From: Salsipaludibacter sp963735045
GTDB lineage: Bacteria > Actinomycetota > Nitriliruptoria > Nitriliruptorales > Nitriliruptoraceae
NCBI GenBank assembly: GCA_963735045.1
Contig: CAVTIZ010000003.1
Location: forward strand, 806,001 to 870,000
Direction of reading: 5' to 3'
DNA length: 64,000 bases
Every line of letters begins with the position of its first letter. Position 1 is the stretch's first letter. A program made the position numbers and the translations under genes. Below the pieces are notes generated by a model. It saw nothing but the letters and a program-made list of their open reading frames with translations. It was not told the DNA's origin and did no database searches. Shown one piece after another: positions 25,494 through 36,775 of this stretch.

Positions 25494-26087
25494 GTGATCA
25501 TCTTCGGCTTCCGGGTGCGTGGGACGGCCATCGGGACGGGCACCTTCTTCTGCCCGCAGGAGGGTGGCGACCGCGAGTACCAACGCCAGCGACTGCGTCG
25601 CTGGTTCACGCTGTTCTTCATCCCGTTGATCCCCCTCAACGTGCTGGGCGAGGCCGTCCACTGCACGTCGTGTGGCGGGGACTGGGACCCAGCGGTGCTG
25701 GCGCGCCCCACGACGGCCGACCTGCACGGCGCGCTGGCAGGGCTGGTGACCGCCGTCGCCGGGTCACTGGCCTACCACGGGGGCCCCGCCGTGTTCGAGG
25801 CCGCCACGCGGTTCGTCCTGGCCCGCGGGGGTGACCTCGACCAGCTCGACTCCCACACCTCGGTCGCACTCGGCACCATCGAGGAGCGCGCCCGGGCCCT
25901 GCACGAGTCACTGGCGACGCCCGGCATGGAGCGACTGGTGTCCGACGCCGTCGTCGTCGCCGAGGCCGACGGCCACCTCGCCGACGACGACCTGCAGGTC
26001 CTGACGGCCATGGCCCGGGGCCTGGGCATGAGCCAGGCGCACTTCGAGGGCGTGCTGGCGGCGACCCGACGGCGCCGGTCCTCGTGA
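25494..26087 (+). CDS. Zinc-ribbon protein with a TerB-like C-terminal domain
   Basis: 197 residues. The N-terminus is typical of small zinc-ribbon proteins: MIIFGFRVRGTAIGTGTFFC followed by a hydrophobic WFTLFFIPLIPLN and CTSCGG, giving a single Cys and a CxxC pair. The C-terminal third (SDAVVVAEADGHLADDDLQVLTAMARGLGMS) looks like a TerB/DjlA-like helical bundle. GTG start with GAGGAG upstream. Function unknown; perhaps metal stress or membrane-associated. It precedes hisI on the same strand, with a separate -10 between them. Confidence 0.75.
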   Translation: MIIFGFRVRGTAIGTGTFFCPQEGGDREYQRQRLRRWFTLFFIPLIPLNVLGEAVHCTSCGGDWDPAVLARPTTADLHGALAGLVTAVAGSLAYHGGPAVFEAATRFVLARGGDLDQLDSHTSVALGTIEERARALHESLATPGMERLVSDAVVVAEADGHLADDDLQVLTAMARGLGMSQAHFEGVLAATRRRRSS

Positions 26088-26124
26088 CCTGCCCCCGCCG
26101 GGGGGAGCGGCAGTGCCCCGGCGA

Positions 26125-26130
26125 TAGGCT
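26125..26130 (+). promoter_or_regulatory. Putative -10 element of the hisI-trp operon
   Basis: TAGGCT, 30 bp before the TTG start of hisI, within the sequence GCGATAGGCTCGGG. It would drive hisI-trpE-trpC. No leader peptide or T-box-like structure is visible. Confidence 0.4.
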
Positions 26131-26160
26131 CGGGCCGTCCCACCCGACGAAGGCATCCCG

Positions 26161-26546
26161 TTGTCATCCGCCGCGGCGACCCCCCTGGTCGCGTCCCTGC
26201 AGTTCGACGACCACGGGCTCGTCCCGGCCGTCGTCCAGGACCACGAGACCCGCGAGGTGCTGATGGTGGCGTGGATGAGCGCCGAGGCGGTCACCGCCAC
26301 GCTGGCGGAGGGACGGACCGTGTTCTGGTCACGGTCGCGCCGGGAGCTGTGGCGCAAGGGCGAGACCTCCGGGCACGTCCAGCACGTCCGCGACCTGCGG
26401 GTCGACTGCGACGCCGACACCCTGCTGGTCAGCGTCGAGCAGGTCGGCGCCGCCTGCCACACCGGCCAACGCACGTGCTTCCACCGCCACCCCGAGGACC
26501 TCGTCGCCGCCGCGGCGGACGCCGAGCCGGCCACGGCGGGCCCGGC

Positions 26547-26550
<4 letters not shown>
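26161..26550 (+). CDS. hisI: Phosphoribosyl-AMP cyclohydrolase
   Basis: 129 residues from a TTG start. Opens the purine ring of PR-AMP in histidine synthesis. The three metal cysteines occur in VDCDADTLLVSVEQVGAACH (in part) and RTCFHR; SRSRRELWRKGETSGH is the classic motif. No HisE domain is fused. The stop overlaps trpE (ATGA), an unusual direct his-trp coupling. Confidence 0.95.
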
Positions 26551-28066
<1,516 letters not shown>

Positions 28067-28070
<4 letters not shown>

Positions 28071-28906
28071 CCACCTTCCTCGACGCGTTGCTCGCCGATG
28101 CCCGCGACCGGGTGGCCAGCGACCGGGCCCGGCGCGACACCGATTCCCTGGTCGCCGACATCGACCCGGCCACGCCCCCGTCCTTCGTCGACGGCCTGGC
28201 CGCACCCGGCGTGGCCGTGATCGCCGAGATCAAGCGCGCCTCGCCGTCGCGGGGCGACCTGGCTCCCGACCTCGACGCCGTCGCGCAGGGCCGCGCCTAC
28301 GTCGACGCCGGGGTGGCCGCCATCTCCGTGCTCACCGAGCCGGACCGCTTCAGGGGCAGCCTCGACGACCTGGTGGCCGTCGCCGCGCTCGGCACGCCCA
28401 CCCTGCGCAAGGACTTCACCGTCGACGCCCACCAGGTCGTGCAGGCGCGGGTGGCCGGTGCCGCCGCCGTGCTCCTGATCGTCGCGGCGCTGGACGACCA
28501 CGACCTGGCCGACCTGGCACAGGTGGCCGCCGACCACGACCTGGCGGTGCTGGTCGAGGTGCATGACGAGATCGAGCTCGCCCGCGCCCTGGCCATCGAC
28601 CCGGCCGTCGTGGGCGTCAACGCCCGCGACCTGCGCACCTTCGACGTCGATCGCGAGGCCTTCACCCGCCTGCGACCCGGCATCCCCGACGACGTCGTCG
28701 CGGTGGCCGAGTCCGGCATCCGCGGACCCGCCGACCTCGCCCGTGCGGCCAGCGCCGGTGCCGATGCCGTGCTGGTCGGTGAGTCGCTGGTCGTGGCCGA
28801 CGACCCCCGGACCGCCGCGGCCGACCTGGTCCGGGCCGGCCGGGCCGACGCGCGTGCCGACGGCGCGCGTGACGCCACCAGCGGTGCCGGCGGCCAGCGA
28901 TGGTGA
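28067..28906 (+). CDS. trpC: Indole-3-glycerol phosphate synthase
   Basis: 279 residues. Closes the indole ring from CdRP. TIM-barrel motifs: VAVIAEIKRASPSRG (catalytic Lys), FRGSLDDL, LRKDFTVD, VLVEVHDE, VGVNARDLRTF and AESGIRG. GTG start overlapping trpE. The C-terminus has a variable low-complexity tail. trpB starts 119 bp later, so a separate promoter or leader is possible. Confidence 0.96.
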
Positions 28907-29024
28907 CCGGCCGGTCCGGTCGCCCCGGATCGGCCTGACCGTCACGGCGCACGCCGACGGCCACGATCGTCCACCCCCACGCGGGCCACGACGTGGCACC
29001 CTCGACCCACACGAAGGTCACCAC

Positions 29025-30374
29025 ATGAGTCACTCCCACGACGCCGCCCCCACCGCCGATCCGCGCACCGACCCCGCCCCGCCCCCGGACGAACGCCCCG
29101 GCTACTTCGGCCGTTTCGGGGGTCAGTTCGTCCCCGAGTCCCTGTTCGGGGCGCTGGGGGAGCTCACCGAGGCGTGGGAGACCGCGTCCGCGGATCCCGA
29201 GTTCCTCGCCGAGCTCGACCTGCTGCGCACGCGCTACGGCGGCCGACCGACCCCGCTGTACCACGCCGCCCGGCTGTCGGAGGAGGCGGGCTTCGAGATC
29301 CACCTCAAGCGCGAGGACCTCGCCCACACCGGATCGCACAAGCTCAACAACGTGGTCGGCCAGGCACTGCTGACCCGGCGCATGGGCAAGCCGCGGGTGA
29401 TCGCCGAGACCGGCGCCGGCCAGCACGGCGTCGCCACCGCCACCGCCGCCGCCCTGTTCGGGTTGGACTGCACGGTCTACATGGGGGCCGAGGACTGTCG
29501 TCGCCAGCGTCTCAACGTCGTGCGGATGCAGCTGTTGGGGGCCGAGGTGGTGCCGGTCGAGTCCGGCACCCGCACGCTCAAGGACGCCATCAACGAGGCC
29601 ATGCGGGACTGGGTCACCAACGTCGACACGACCCACTACCTCATCGGTTCGGCGATGGGCCCGCATCCCTTCCCCGTGATGGTGCGCGAGTTGCAGTCGG
29701 TGATCTCGCGCGAGTCGCGGGGCCAGTTCGCCGACCAGTCCGGCGATGCCCCGGGTGGGCCCGCGGGACTGCCCGATGCCGTCGTCGCCTGTGTCGGCGG
29801 CGGCTCCAACGCCATCGGGTCCTTCGCCGACTTCATCGACCACCCGTCGGTGGCGCTGGTGGGGGTGGAGGCCGCCGGCCACGGCATCGGGTCCGGCCAC
29901 TCGGCGGCCACGATCAGCGAGGGGCGCGAGGCGATCCTGCACGGCGCCCGCATGGTGGCCCTGGTCGACGACGACGGCCAGGTCCAGCCCGCCCACTCCG
30001 TGTCGGCCGGACTGGACTACCCGGGCGTGGGTCCCGAGCACGCCCACCTGGCCGACACCGGGCGGGCGACCTACGTCTCGGCCACCGACGACGACGCCCT
30101 GTTCGGCTTCCGCCGGACCTGCGAGTTGGAGGGCATCATCCCGGCCCTGGAACCGTCCCATGCGGTCGGTTGGCTGCTGCGGCACGGCCACGAGGTGCTC
30201 GAGCCCGGCGCCCGTGTGCTGCTGACCATGTCCGGTCGCGGTGACAAGGACGTCGACGAGGTCGTCCGCGTGGCCGGCTGGGAGGTCGGCGTCGAGGTCG
30301 CCGAGGACGACGAGACCTCGGTGGTTGCCGATGCTGCCCAGGACCCGGTGGCCAACGGGGGAGGCGCCGCATGA
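29025..30374 (+). CDS. trpB: Tryptophan synthase beta chain
   Basis: 449 residues. PLP enzyme that joins indole and serine. Core motifs: GYFGRFGGQFVPESL, the PLP lysine in LAHTGSHKLNN, ETGAGQHGVATA, GGGSNAIGSF and the C-terminal SGRGDKDVDEV. The first 25 residues are low-complexity. Stop overlaps trpA (ATGA). Confidence 0.97.
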   Translation: MSHSHDAAPTADPRTDPAPPPDERPGYFGRFGGQFVPESLFGALGELTEAWETASADPEFLAELDLLRTRYGGRPTPLYHAARLSEEAGFEIHLKREDLAHTGSHKLNNVVGQALLTRRMGKPRVIAETGAGQHGVATATAAALFGLDCTVYMGAEDCRRQRLNVVRMQLLGAEVVPVESGTRTLKDAINEAMRDWVTNVDTTHYLIGSAMGPHPFPVMVRELQSVISRESRGQFADQSGDAPGGPAGLPDAVVACVGGGSNAIGSFADFIDHPSVALVGVEAAGHGIGSGHSAATISEGREAILHGARMVALVDDDGQVQPAHSVSAGLDYPGVGPEHAHLADTGRATYVSATDDDALFGFRRTCELEGIIPALEPSHAVGWLLRHGHEVLEPGARVLLTMSGRGDKDVDEVVRVAGWEVGVEVAEDDETSVVADAAQDPVANGGGAA

Positions 30375-31294
30375 GTGACGAGCCGATCACCATCATCGCC
30401 GACGACGTCGACGCCGGATCGGTCCCCGGGGACCTCGGCCTGCCCGCTGACCGCGAGACCGAGCCGGCCCGGGTCGGGCATGCGCCCGGCGACGGGGCCG
30501 AGCGGGTGGCCGCGGCCTTCGCCACGGCCCGCGACGAGGACCGAGCGGCACTGGTCATCTACCTGCCGGCCGGCTTCCCGGACCACGACACGGCGCGCGC
30601 ATGCCTGGCCGCCGCGGCCGAGGCCGGTGCCGACGTCCTGGAGATCGGGTTCCCCTTCTCGGACCCCGTCATGGACGGCCCGATCATCCAGGCCGCCAAC
30701 CAGCAGGTGCTGGCACGCGGTGCGACGGTGGCCGACCACCTCGCCATGACGACGGCGCTGACGGCCGACGTCGACGTGCCGGCACTGGTGATGACCTACG
30801 TCACCATCGCCGACGCCCACGGCTACGACCGCTTCGCCGACGAGTTGCTGGCGGCCGGGACCGCGGGGGCGATCCTGCCCGACCTGCCCGTCAGCGAGTC
30901 CGACGAGTGGCGCCGGGTGGCGGACGAACGAGGCCTGGCGTCGGTGCTGTTGGCGTCCTCGGTGTCGTCGCCGGCGCGCCTGGCCGCCGTGGGCGAGCAC
31001 TCGGGCGGGTTCGTCTACGCGGTCGGGTTGCTGGGTGTCACCGGGGTCAAGTCGGTCGCCCGCGATGCCTCGAAGGACCTGGTCTCCCGGCTGCGTCCGG
31101 TCACCGACCTCCCGATCGCGGTCGGCATCGGGGTCAAGAACGGCGCAGACGCCGCGGCCGTGGCCGCGTTCGCCGACGGGGTCATCGTCGGCTCCGAGGC
31201 CGTGCGACGGGTGGCCGAGGGCGACCCCGCGGGTGCCCCCGACCGCGTCGCCGAGCTGGTCGCCGACCTCCGCCGCGGCGTCGAGCAGCGCTGA
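30371..31294 (+). CDS. trpA: Tryptophan synthase alpha chain
   Basis: 307 residues, about 40 longer than usual because of an acidic N-terminal extension. Splits indoleglycerol phosphate into indole and G3P for TrpB. Motifs: IYLPAGFPDHD, the catalytic Glu/Asp region GADVLEIGFPFSDPVMDGP, and GVTGVKSV. It ends the trp block, followed by a perfect hairpin terminator. Confidence 0.96.
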   Translation: MSDEPITIIADDVDAGSVPGDLGLPADRETEPARVGHAPGDGAERVAAAFATARDEDRAALVIYLPAGFPDHDTARACLAAAAEAGADVLEIGFPFSDPVMDGPIIQAANQQVLARGATVADHLAMTTALTADVDVPALVMTYVTIADAHGYDRFADELLAAGTAGAILPDLPVSESDEWRRVADERGLASVLLASSVSSPARLAAVGEHSGGFVYAVGLLGVTGVKSVARDASKDLVSRLRPVTDLPIAVGIGVKNGADAAAVAAFADGVIVGSEAVRRVAEGDPAGAPDRVAELVADLRRGVEQR

Positions 31295-31296
31295 CA

Positions 31297-31335
31297 CGCG
31301 ACGAGGACCGGGCCAGCGGCCCGGTCCTCGTCGCG
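31297..31335. terminator. Bidirectional terminator after trpA
   Basis: A perfect 18-bp stem with an AGC loop starts 2 bp after the trpA stop and lies just before the end of the converging betaine-binding protein gene. It is one of the strongest hairpins in the window. Confidence 0.85.
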
Positions 31336-31347
31336 GTGCGGGGTGGT

Positions 31348-32388
31348 TCAGCCGAGCAGGCCGTTGTCGTCCAGGAACTGCTGGGCGACGGCCTCGGGAC
31401 GCTGGTTCTCCGACGAGACCTGGGCGTTGAGGCTGGTCATCGTCTCCTGGGTCAGCGCCTCGGCCACGGGGGCGTAGAGCTCCTCCAGGGCCGCGCCGTA
31501 GTCGTTGTAGACCGCGGCGGTGAACACCGGCGAGACGTTGTAGAGCGGGAAGAAGCCCTCGGGGTCCTCGAGCACGGTCAACTCGAGTGCCGCGATGCGA
31601 CCGTCGGTGGTGAAGACCTCCCCGAAGTTGCAGGGGTCACCACGGTCGGTGGCCTCGTAGACGACGCCGGTGTCGAGCACGTTGACGTTGTCGCCGGGGA
31701 ACTCGTAGCCGTAGGTCTCCTCCATGCCCGGCAGCCCGTCGTTGCGGGCCGGGAACTCCGACTCCACGCACAGGGTCGCCATCTCCGGGGTGTCGTCGAT
31801 GATCGGACCGAGGTCCGCCAGCGACGTCGGGTTGCCGAGGTCGTCGGCCGCCTCGGAGCGGAAGGCGATGCCGTAGGTGTTGTTGAACGGGGCCGGCTCC
31901 AACCAGCACAGGGCGTTCTCCTCGGCGTCACGCTGCTGGACCGCCTCGTACTGCTCGATGCGGTCCGGGATCGGGTCCGCCTCCTCGAAGAACGAGATCC
32001 AGGCGGTGCCGGTGTACTCCCAGTAGTGGTCGATGTCACCGCCGAGCAGGGCGTCGCGGTTGGGGTTGGTGCCGCCCAGGTTGATCTGGTCGGTCACGTC
32101 GACCCCGGCGTTCTCCAGCAACAGCTTGGAGATGTTGCCCAGGATCAGTTGCTCGTCGAAGTCCTTGGAACCGATGGTGATCGCGGCCCCGTCCAGCGCG
32201 GTGTCACCGGGCTCGCAGCCCTCGCCGCCGCCGGACTCCGAGCCGCCCTCGTCGGCGGCGTCGGTGGCGGCCGCGTCGGTCGCGCCCGCCTCCGGGTCGC
32301 TGCCACTGTCCTCCTCGAGGCTGTCGCCGCACCCGGCGGCGACCAGGGCGAGCACGCCCAGGCCGATCATGGTCGTCTTCAGTCTCAC
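31348..32388 (-). CDS. Glycine betaine/choline-type ABC transporter substrate-binding lipoprotein
   Basis: 346 residues from a GTG preceded by GGAAGGAAA. A lipoprotein signal ends at a lipobox (LVAAGC, Cys 20), followed by an acidic linker rich in Ala, Asp, Gly and Ser to about residue 60. The rest is the OpuAC/ProX-type binding domain: ITIGSKDFDEQLILGNI, GGDIDHYWEYTGTA and ATLCVESEFPARNDG. It binds compatible solutes such as glycine betaine or choline outside the cell for import. It is last in the transporter cluster, and 193 bp separate it from the permease, with a palindrome in between. Confidence 0.9.
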   Translation of the reverse strand: MRLKTTMIGLGVLALVAAGCGDSLEEDSGSDPEAGATDAAATDAADEGGSESGGGEGCEPGDTALDGAAITIGSKDFDEQLILGNISKLLLENAGVDVTDQINLGGTNPNRDALLGGDIDHYWEYTGTAWISFFEEADPIPDRIEQYEAVQQRDAEENALCWLEPAPFNNTYGIAFRSEAADDLGNPTSLADLGPIIDDTPEMATLCVESEFPARNDGLPGMEETYGYEFPGDNVNVLDTGVVYEATDRGDPCNFGEVFTTDGRIAALELTVLEDPEGFFPLYNVSPVFTAAVYNDYGAALEELYAPVAEALTQETMTSLNAQVSSENQRPEAVAQQFLDDNGLLG

Positions 32389-32527
32389 GGTGTTTCCTTC
32401 CGGGGCCGCGTCGCGGGATGGATCCCGGTCGTCGGTCCGTCGTCTGGGGTCGTGTGTCGGCGGGGTCGTGGCTCGGTGGGGGCGTGGGGGGCCTGGCCGA
32501 GACGGGAGTGTGCGGGGGGCGACCCCG

Positions 32528-32553
32528 CCGTCTACTACCACCGTAGTGGACGG
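32528..32553. promoter_or_regulatory. 26-bp imperfect palindrome
   Basis: An 11-bp inverted repeat CCGTCTACTAC / GTAGTGGACGG with a CACC centre and one wobble mismatch. It lies 28 bp after the permease stop and about 140 bp before the binding-protein start. Because it stands in the promoter region of the binding protein it may be an operator; alternatively it is a terminator for the permease transcript. Confidence 0.6.
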
Positions 32554-32581
32554 CCCGAGCGTGGGGTCGGCGGAGGGGATG

Positions 32582-33459
32582 TCACAGGCCCTGGGGGGTC
32601 AGCTGTTCCTCGGCGATGCCGGCGAGCCAGTCGATCGCCAGGGCCAGTGCGGCGGTCAGGAAGGCGCCCGTCAGCAGCACCGGCAGGCGGTTGAGCTGGT
32701 AGCCCTGCACGATCATCTCGCCCAGGCCACCGCCACCGAGGATGAACGCCAGCGCGGCGGTGCCCACGTTGAGCACCAGGGCGGTGCGGACACCGGCCAG
32801 GATCACCGGGACCGCCAGGGGCAGCTCGAGGCGACGAAGGACGTGTCGGTTCGACAGGCCCATGCCACGTCCGGACTCCAGGATCGCGTCGTCGACGCCG
32901 CGGATGCCGACCATCGTGTTGCGCAGGATCGGCAGCAGGGAGTAGGCGGTCAGGGCCACCACGGCCGGGAACGTCCCCGTGGCCGGGATCGGCAGGAAGT
33001 CGATGGCGAAGAAGCCGTAGAACAGGATGCCCAGCATCCCCAGCGACGGGATCGCCTGGCCGGCGTTGCCCAGTCCGGTGATGACCGTGGCGGCTCGCTC
33101 GCGCCCGGGGCGGGTCGCGATCACCCCCAGCGGGATGGCGATCACCAGCACGGCCACGGTGGACAACAACGTCAGCGTGATGTGCTCTTGCAGGCGGGCC
33201 GAGATGTAGGTCGCGTTGAGGGCACGTTGCTCGACCGAGTCCAGCTGCTGGCCCGTGACCCACACCCACAACCCACCGAGGAGCACCAGCAGGAACAACG
33301 GCATGGCGAGGTAGCGATAGGTCCGGCGGAACGTGGACTGGTCGTCACGCAGCCACGCCCACGACGACGAGTCGTCGGCATGGCCGGTCACGGCCTCGTC
33401 GCGACCCCCGGGGTCCGGATCGTCGGCGACGTCGCGGTCGACGGTGGAGGAGACCTCGC

Positions 33460-33463
<4 letters not shown>
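32582..33463 (-). CDS. ABC transporter permease, OpuBB/OpuCB family
   Basis: 293 residues from a GTG overlapping the ATPase stop. A 60-residue hydrophilic head is followed by about six membrane segments, including YLAMPLFLLVLLGGLWVWV, LTLLSTVAVLVIAIPLGVIA and the EAA-like loop GVDDAILESGRGMGLSNRHVL. It forms part of the inner-membrane channel of a compatible-solute importer. It is intact, in contrast to the first permease gene of the cluster. Confidence 0.9.
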
Positions 33464-34626
<1,163 letters not shown>

Positions 34627-34630
<4 letters not shown>

Positions 34631-35288
34631 TGGATTCCCTTGGAGGTGGTGAAGCGTTCGACCAGCAGCAGCAGTCCGTCGAGGATGAGGCGATCACGAC
34701 GATCGCGAGCGTCCCGCCGAGGATCGTGTTGAAGACGCCCCGGCGAGCCGATGCGGCGGATGCCGTTGTTGTAGATCTCCTTGCCCAGGCCCGAGCCACC
34801 GATCAGCGCGGCGATCGCGGCGATCCCGACCGATCAGCTGGGTCGCGACGCGGACGCCGGCGATGATGACCGGCCAGGCGTTGGGCAGTTCGATCTTCCA
34901 CAACCGCTGGAAACCACCCATGCCCATGCCGCGTGCGGACTCGACGATGGCGGGGTCGACCGAGACTGCAGGCCGGACATGGTGTTGCGGATGATCGGCA
35001 GGAAGGCGTACAGCGTCAACGCCACGATCACCGGGGGGTTGCCGATGCCCACGACCCCCATCGAGCAGGCCGAACAGGGCCAGCGACGGGATCGTCAGGA
35101 AGGTCGAGGCGGTGTTGAGGATGGCCGGGCGGGCCAGGCGGGACCGATGGGCCAGCACGCCCAGGGGGATCCCCAGTGCGGTGGAGATCACGATCGGGAT
35201 GACGCTGATCTGGACGTGGGCGATGCTCATCTCCAGCAACGCCTCACGGGTGAACGGGTCCGAGAGGTAGTCCCAGAAACTGATGATG
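34627..35288 (-). pseudogene. ABC transporter permease (first of the cluster), multiple indels
   Basis: Pieces in three frames add up to one OpuBB-like permease: an opening WDYLSDPFTREALLEM, then HVQISVIPIVISTALGIPLG, then VGIGNPPVIVALTLYAFLPI, VDPAIVESARGMGMGGFQRLW (in part), IAAIAALIGGSGLGKEIY and a last short LILDGLLLLVERF. Breaks are needed near 35055-35059 (C5 run), 34967, 34830, 34738-34741 (C4 run) and 34690. No ATG/GTG start fits in frame near 35288; the left boundary is uncertain. Either decayed or badly sequenced. It overlaps the ATPase start. Confidence 0.7.
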
Positions 35289-35423
35289 ACCTCGCTGTTG
35301 GTGGGGGTCCGGCCCGCGGTGGTGCGACCGCCGGGACACGGGATCGCGCCACGTTCGACGACGACCGTCGGACGCGGCGCGTGGGAACGGCCTCGACCCT
35401 GCCGCCGTCGTGGCCGCCCCTCA

Positions 35424-35452
35424 ACCCTAACGATCGGTCGGATGTCCGGCAA
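35424..35452 (-). promoter_or_regulatory. Promoter of the compatible-solute transporter operon
   Basis: On the minus strand TTGCCG (35452-35447), 17-bp spacer, TAGGGT (35429-35424), about 140 bp upstream of the permease frame. Good spacing makes this one of the clearer promoters in the window. Confidence 0.5.
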
Positions 35453-35563
35453 CCTGTTGTGTCTGACGCAACACGGTGTTCGGGGTCGTGCTCTGCGCGG
35501 CCAGGGGGGTCCGGTCGACGGCTACCATCACCAGTCGCGGGTCACGCCCGCGCGCCCGAACCG

Positions 35564-35651
35564 GCCCCGGTGGTGGAACTGGCGAGACACGCGGGACTCA
35601 AAATTCCGTGGCCGCAAGGCCGTGTGGGTTCGAATCCCACCCGGGGTACCA
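35564..35651 (+). tRNA. tRNA-Leu (anticodon CAA)
   Basis: A class-II tRNA with acceptor GCCCCGG/CCGGGGT (one G-U pair), a D-arm with GGTGGAACTGGCGAGACACGC (in part), anticodon stem CGGGA/TTCCG with loop CTCAAAA, a variable arm TGGCCGCAAGGCCGT, and T-arm GTGGGTTCGAATCCCAC. Discriminator A and an encoded 3' CCA are present. It decodes TTG, and is the second leucine tRNA of the window. Confidence 0.96.
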
Positions 35652-35703
35652 ACGACGGACGCGTCATCACGCGACGGACACCAGGACGGACGAGGGCAGT
35701 CGC

Positions 35704-36000
35704 ATGCAGGTCGTCGAGCGGTGGCAGCGACGCCGACTCCAGCGGGCGATCACCCGTCTGACCGAGCGCATGGAACGGGTTCGCGGGGAGATCGACCTGT
35801 TGTCCGCCCAGGCCGGGTCGTTGTCCGACGACGCCGACCATGCCGCGACCGATGCCGTGCTCCGCTCCGCGGGGCCCGTCCAGCGCGAGGCCTCCCGCGC
35901 CACCGCTGCCCACGACAACCACCAACGACTGCTGGCCGAGCACCGAGCCGAGCTCGATGACCTGCGCCAGCGTCGAGACCACCTGCTGGACCGGTTGTAG
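35704..36000 (+). CDS. Small coiled-coil protein
   Basis: 98 residues, not recognised. It is almost wholly charged and helical, with heptad-like spacing (RLTERMERVRGEIDLLSAQA and LLAEHRAELDDLRQRRDHLL), so an antiparallel coiled coil is likely. It follows the tRNA by 52 bp and precedes an ANTAR response regulator, which has its own -10. No ribosome-binding site is striking. Confidence 0.65.
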   Translation: MQVVERWQRRRLQRAITRLTERMERVRGEIDLLSAQAGSLSDDADHAATDAVLRSAGPVQREASRATAAHDNHQRLLAEHRAELDDLRQRRDHLLDRL

Positions 36001-36043
36001 GCCGGCGCCCCGCACGTGTGCACGCGTGCCCCGGCGTCCTGCC

Positions 36044-36049
36044 TATCCT
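36044..36049 (+). promoter_or_regulatory. Putative -10 element of the ANTAR response regulator
   Basis: TATCCT lies 24 bp before the GTG, with GAGGAGACC as ribosome-binding site in between. Confidence 0.45.
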
Positions 36050-36072
36050 GCCGTCCGGCGAGGAGACCTGAC

Positions 36073-36663
36073 GTGACCGAAACGACCGACGAACGCGCGA
36101 CCCGTGTGCTGATCGCCGAGGACGAGGCGCTGATCCGCCTGGACCTCAAGGAGATGCTGCTGGAGGAGGGCTTCGACGTCGTCGCCGAGGTGGCCGACGG
36201 GGCATCCGCCGTCCGGCTGACCCGCGAACTGCGTCCCGACCTGGTCATCCTGGACGTGAAGATGCCCGTCATGGACGGCATCGCCGCCGCCGAGGAGATC
36301 GCCAAGGAACGGCTGTCGGCCATCCTCATCCTGACCGCCTTCAGCCAGCGTGACCTGGTCGAGAAGGCCCGTCGGGCCGGCGCCATGGCCTACCTCGTCA
36401 AGCCCTTCCAGAAGCACGACCTGTTGCCGGCCGTCGAGATCGCCGCCGGTCGCTTCCGCGAGATGAGCGGGTTGGAGGACGAGGTCGACGACCTCAACGA
36501 CCGCCTCGAGGTGCGCAAGCTCGTCGACAAGGCCAAGGGCCTGCTGATGGACAAGCAGGGCATGAACGAGAGCGAGAGCTTCCGGTTCATCCAGAAGCAG
36601 GCGATGGAGCGTCGCGAGACCATGAAGCAGGTCGCCCAGGCCGTCATCGACCGCCTCTCCTAG
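36073..36663 (+). CDS. pdtaR: ANTAR-domain response regulator (PdtaR/AmiR-NasT type)
   Basis: 196 residues. Receiver domain with the acidic pair EDEAL, the phospho-acceptor Asp in DLVILDVKMPVMDG, Thr in LTAFS and Lys in LVKPFQKHD; then a coiled linker (LEDEVDDLNDRLEVR) and an ANTAR domain (KLVDKAKGLLMDKQGM...AMERRETMKQVAQAV). Phosphorylation by a sensor kinase would let it bind RNA hairpins and stop termination. Mycobacterial PdtaR is the closest type known to me; its PdtaS kinase is not in this window. GTG start with a clear AGGAG. Confidence 0.92.
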   Translation: MTETTDERATRVLIAEDEALIRLDLKEMLLEEGFDVVAEVADGASAVRLTRELRPDLVILDVKMPVMDGIAAAEEIAKERLSAILILTAFSQRDLVEKARRAGAMAYLVKPFQKHDLLPAVEIAAGRFREMSGLEDEVDDLNDRLEVRKLVDKAKGLLMDKQGMNESESFRFIQKQAMERRETMKQVAQAVIDRLS

Positions 36664-36687
36664 CCCCCTCCCCGCACCGCCACCCCC

Positions 36688-36739
36688 AGTCGGTTGGGGA
36701 GCCCGACCGCACTGATGGGGGTCGAACCGACAACCGACT
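36688..36739. terminator. Possible bidirectional terminator
   Basis: AGTCGGTTG and CAACCGACT form a 9-bp stem with an inner CGACC/GGTCG stem, between the converging response-regulator and carboxylase genes. Free-energy support would be needed to call it strong. Confidence 0.4.
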
Positions 36740-36775
36740 CGACACCGGCGGCGCGAACCGGCCCGGCGGGGTGGG

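Noticed and set aside
33172..33381. Small minus-strand frame inside the intact permease
   Set aside because: Different frame from the membrane protein and Arg/Ser-rich, a shadow.
35564..35651. tRNA-Leu(CAA) as an integration site of a mobile element
   Set aside because: No direct repeat of the tRNA 3' end, integrase or phage gene is visible in the surrounding sequence.
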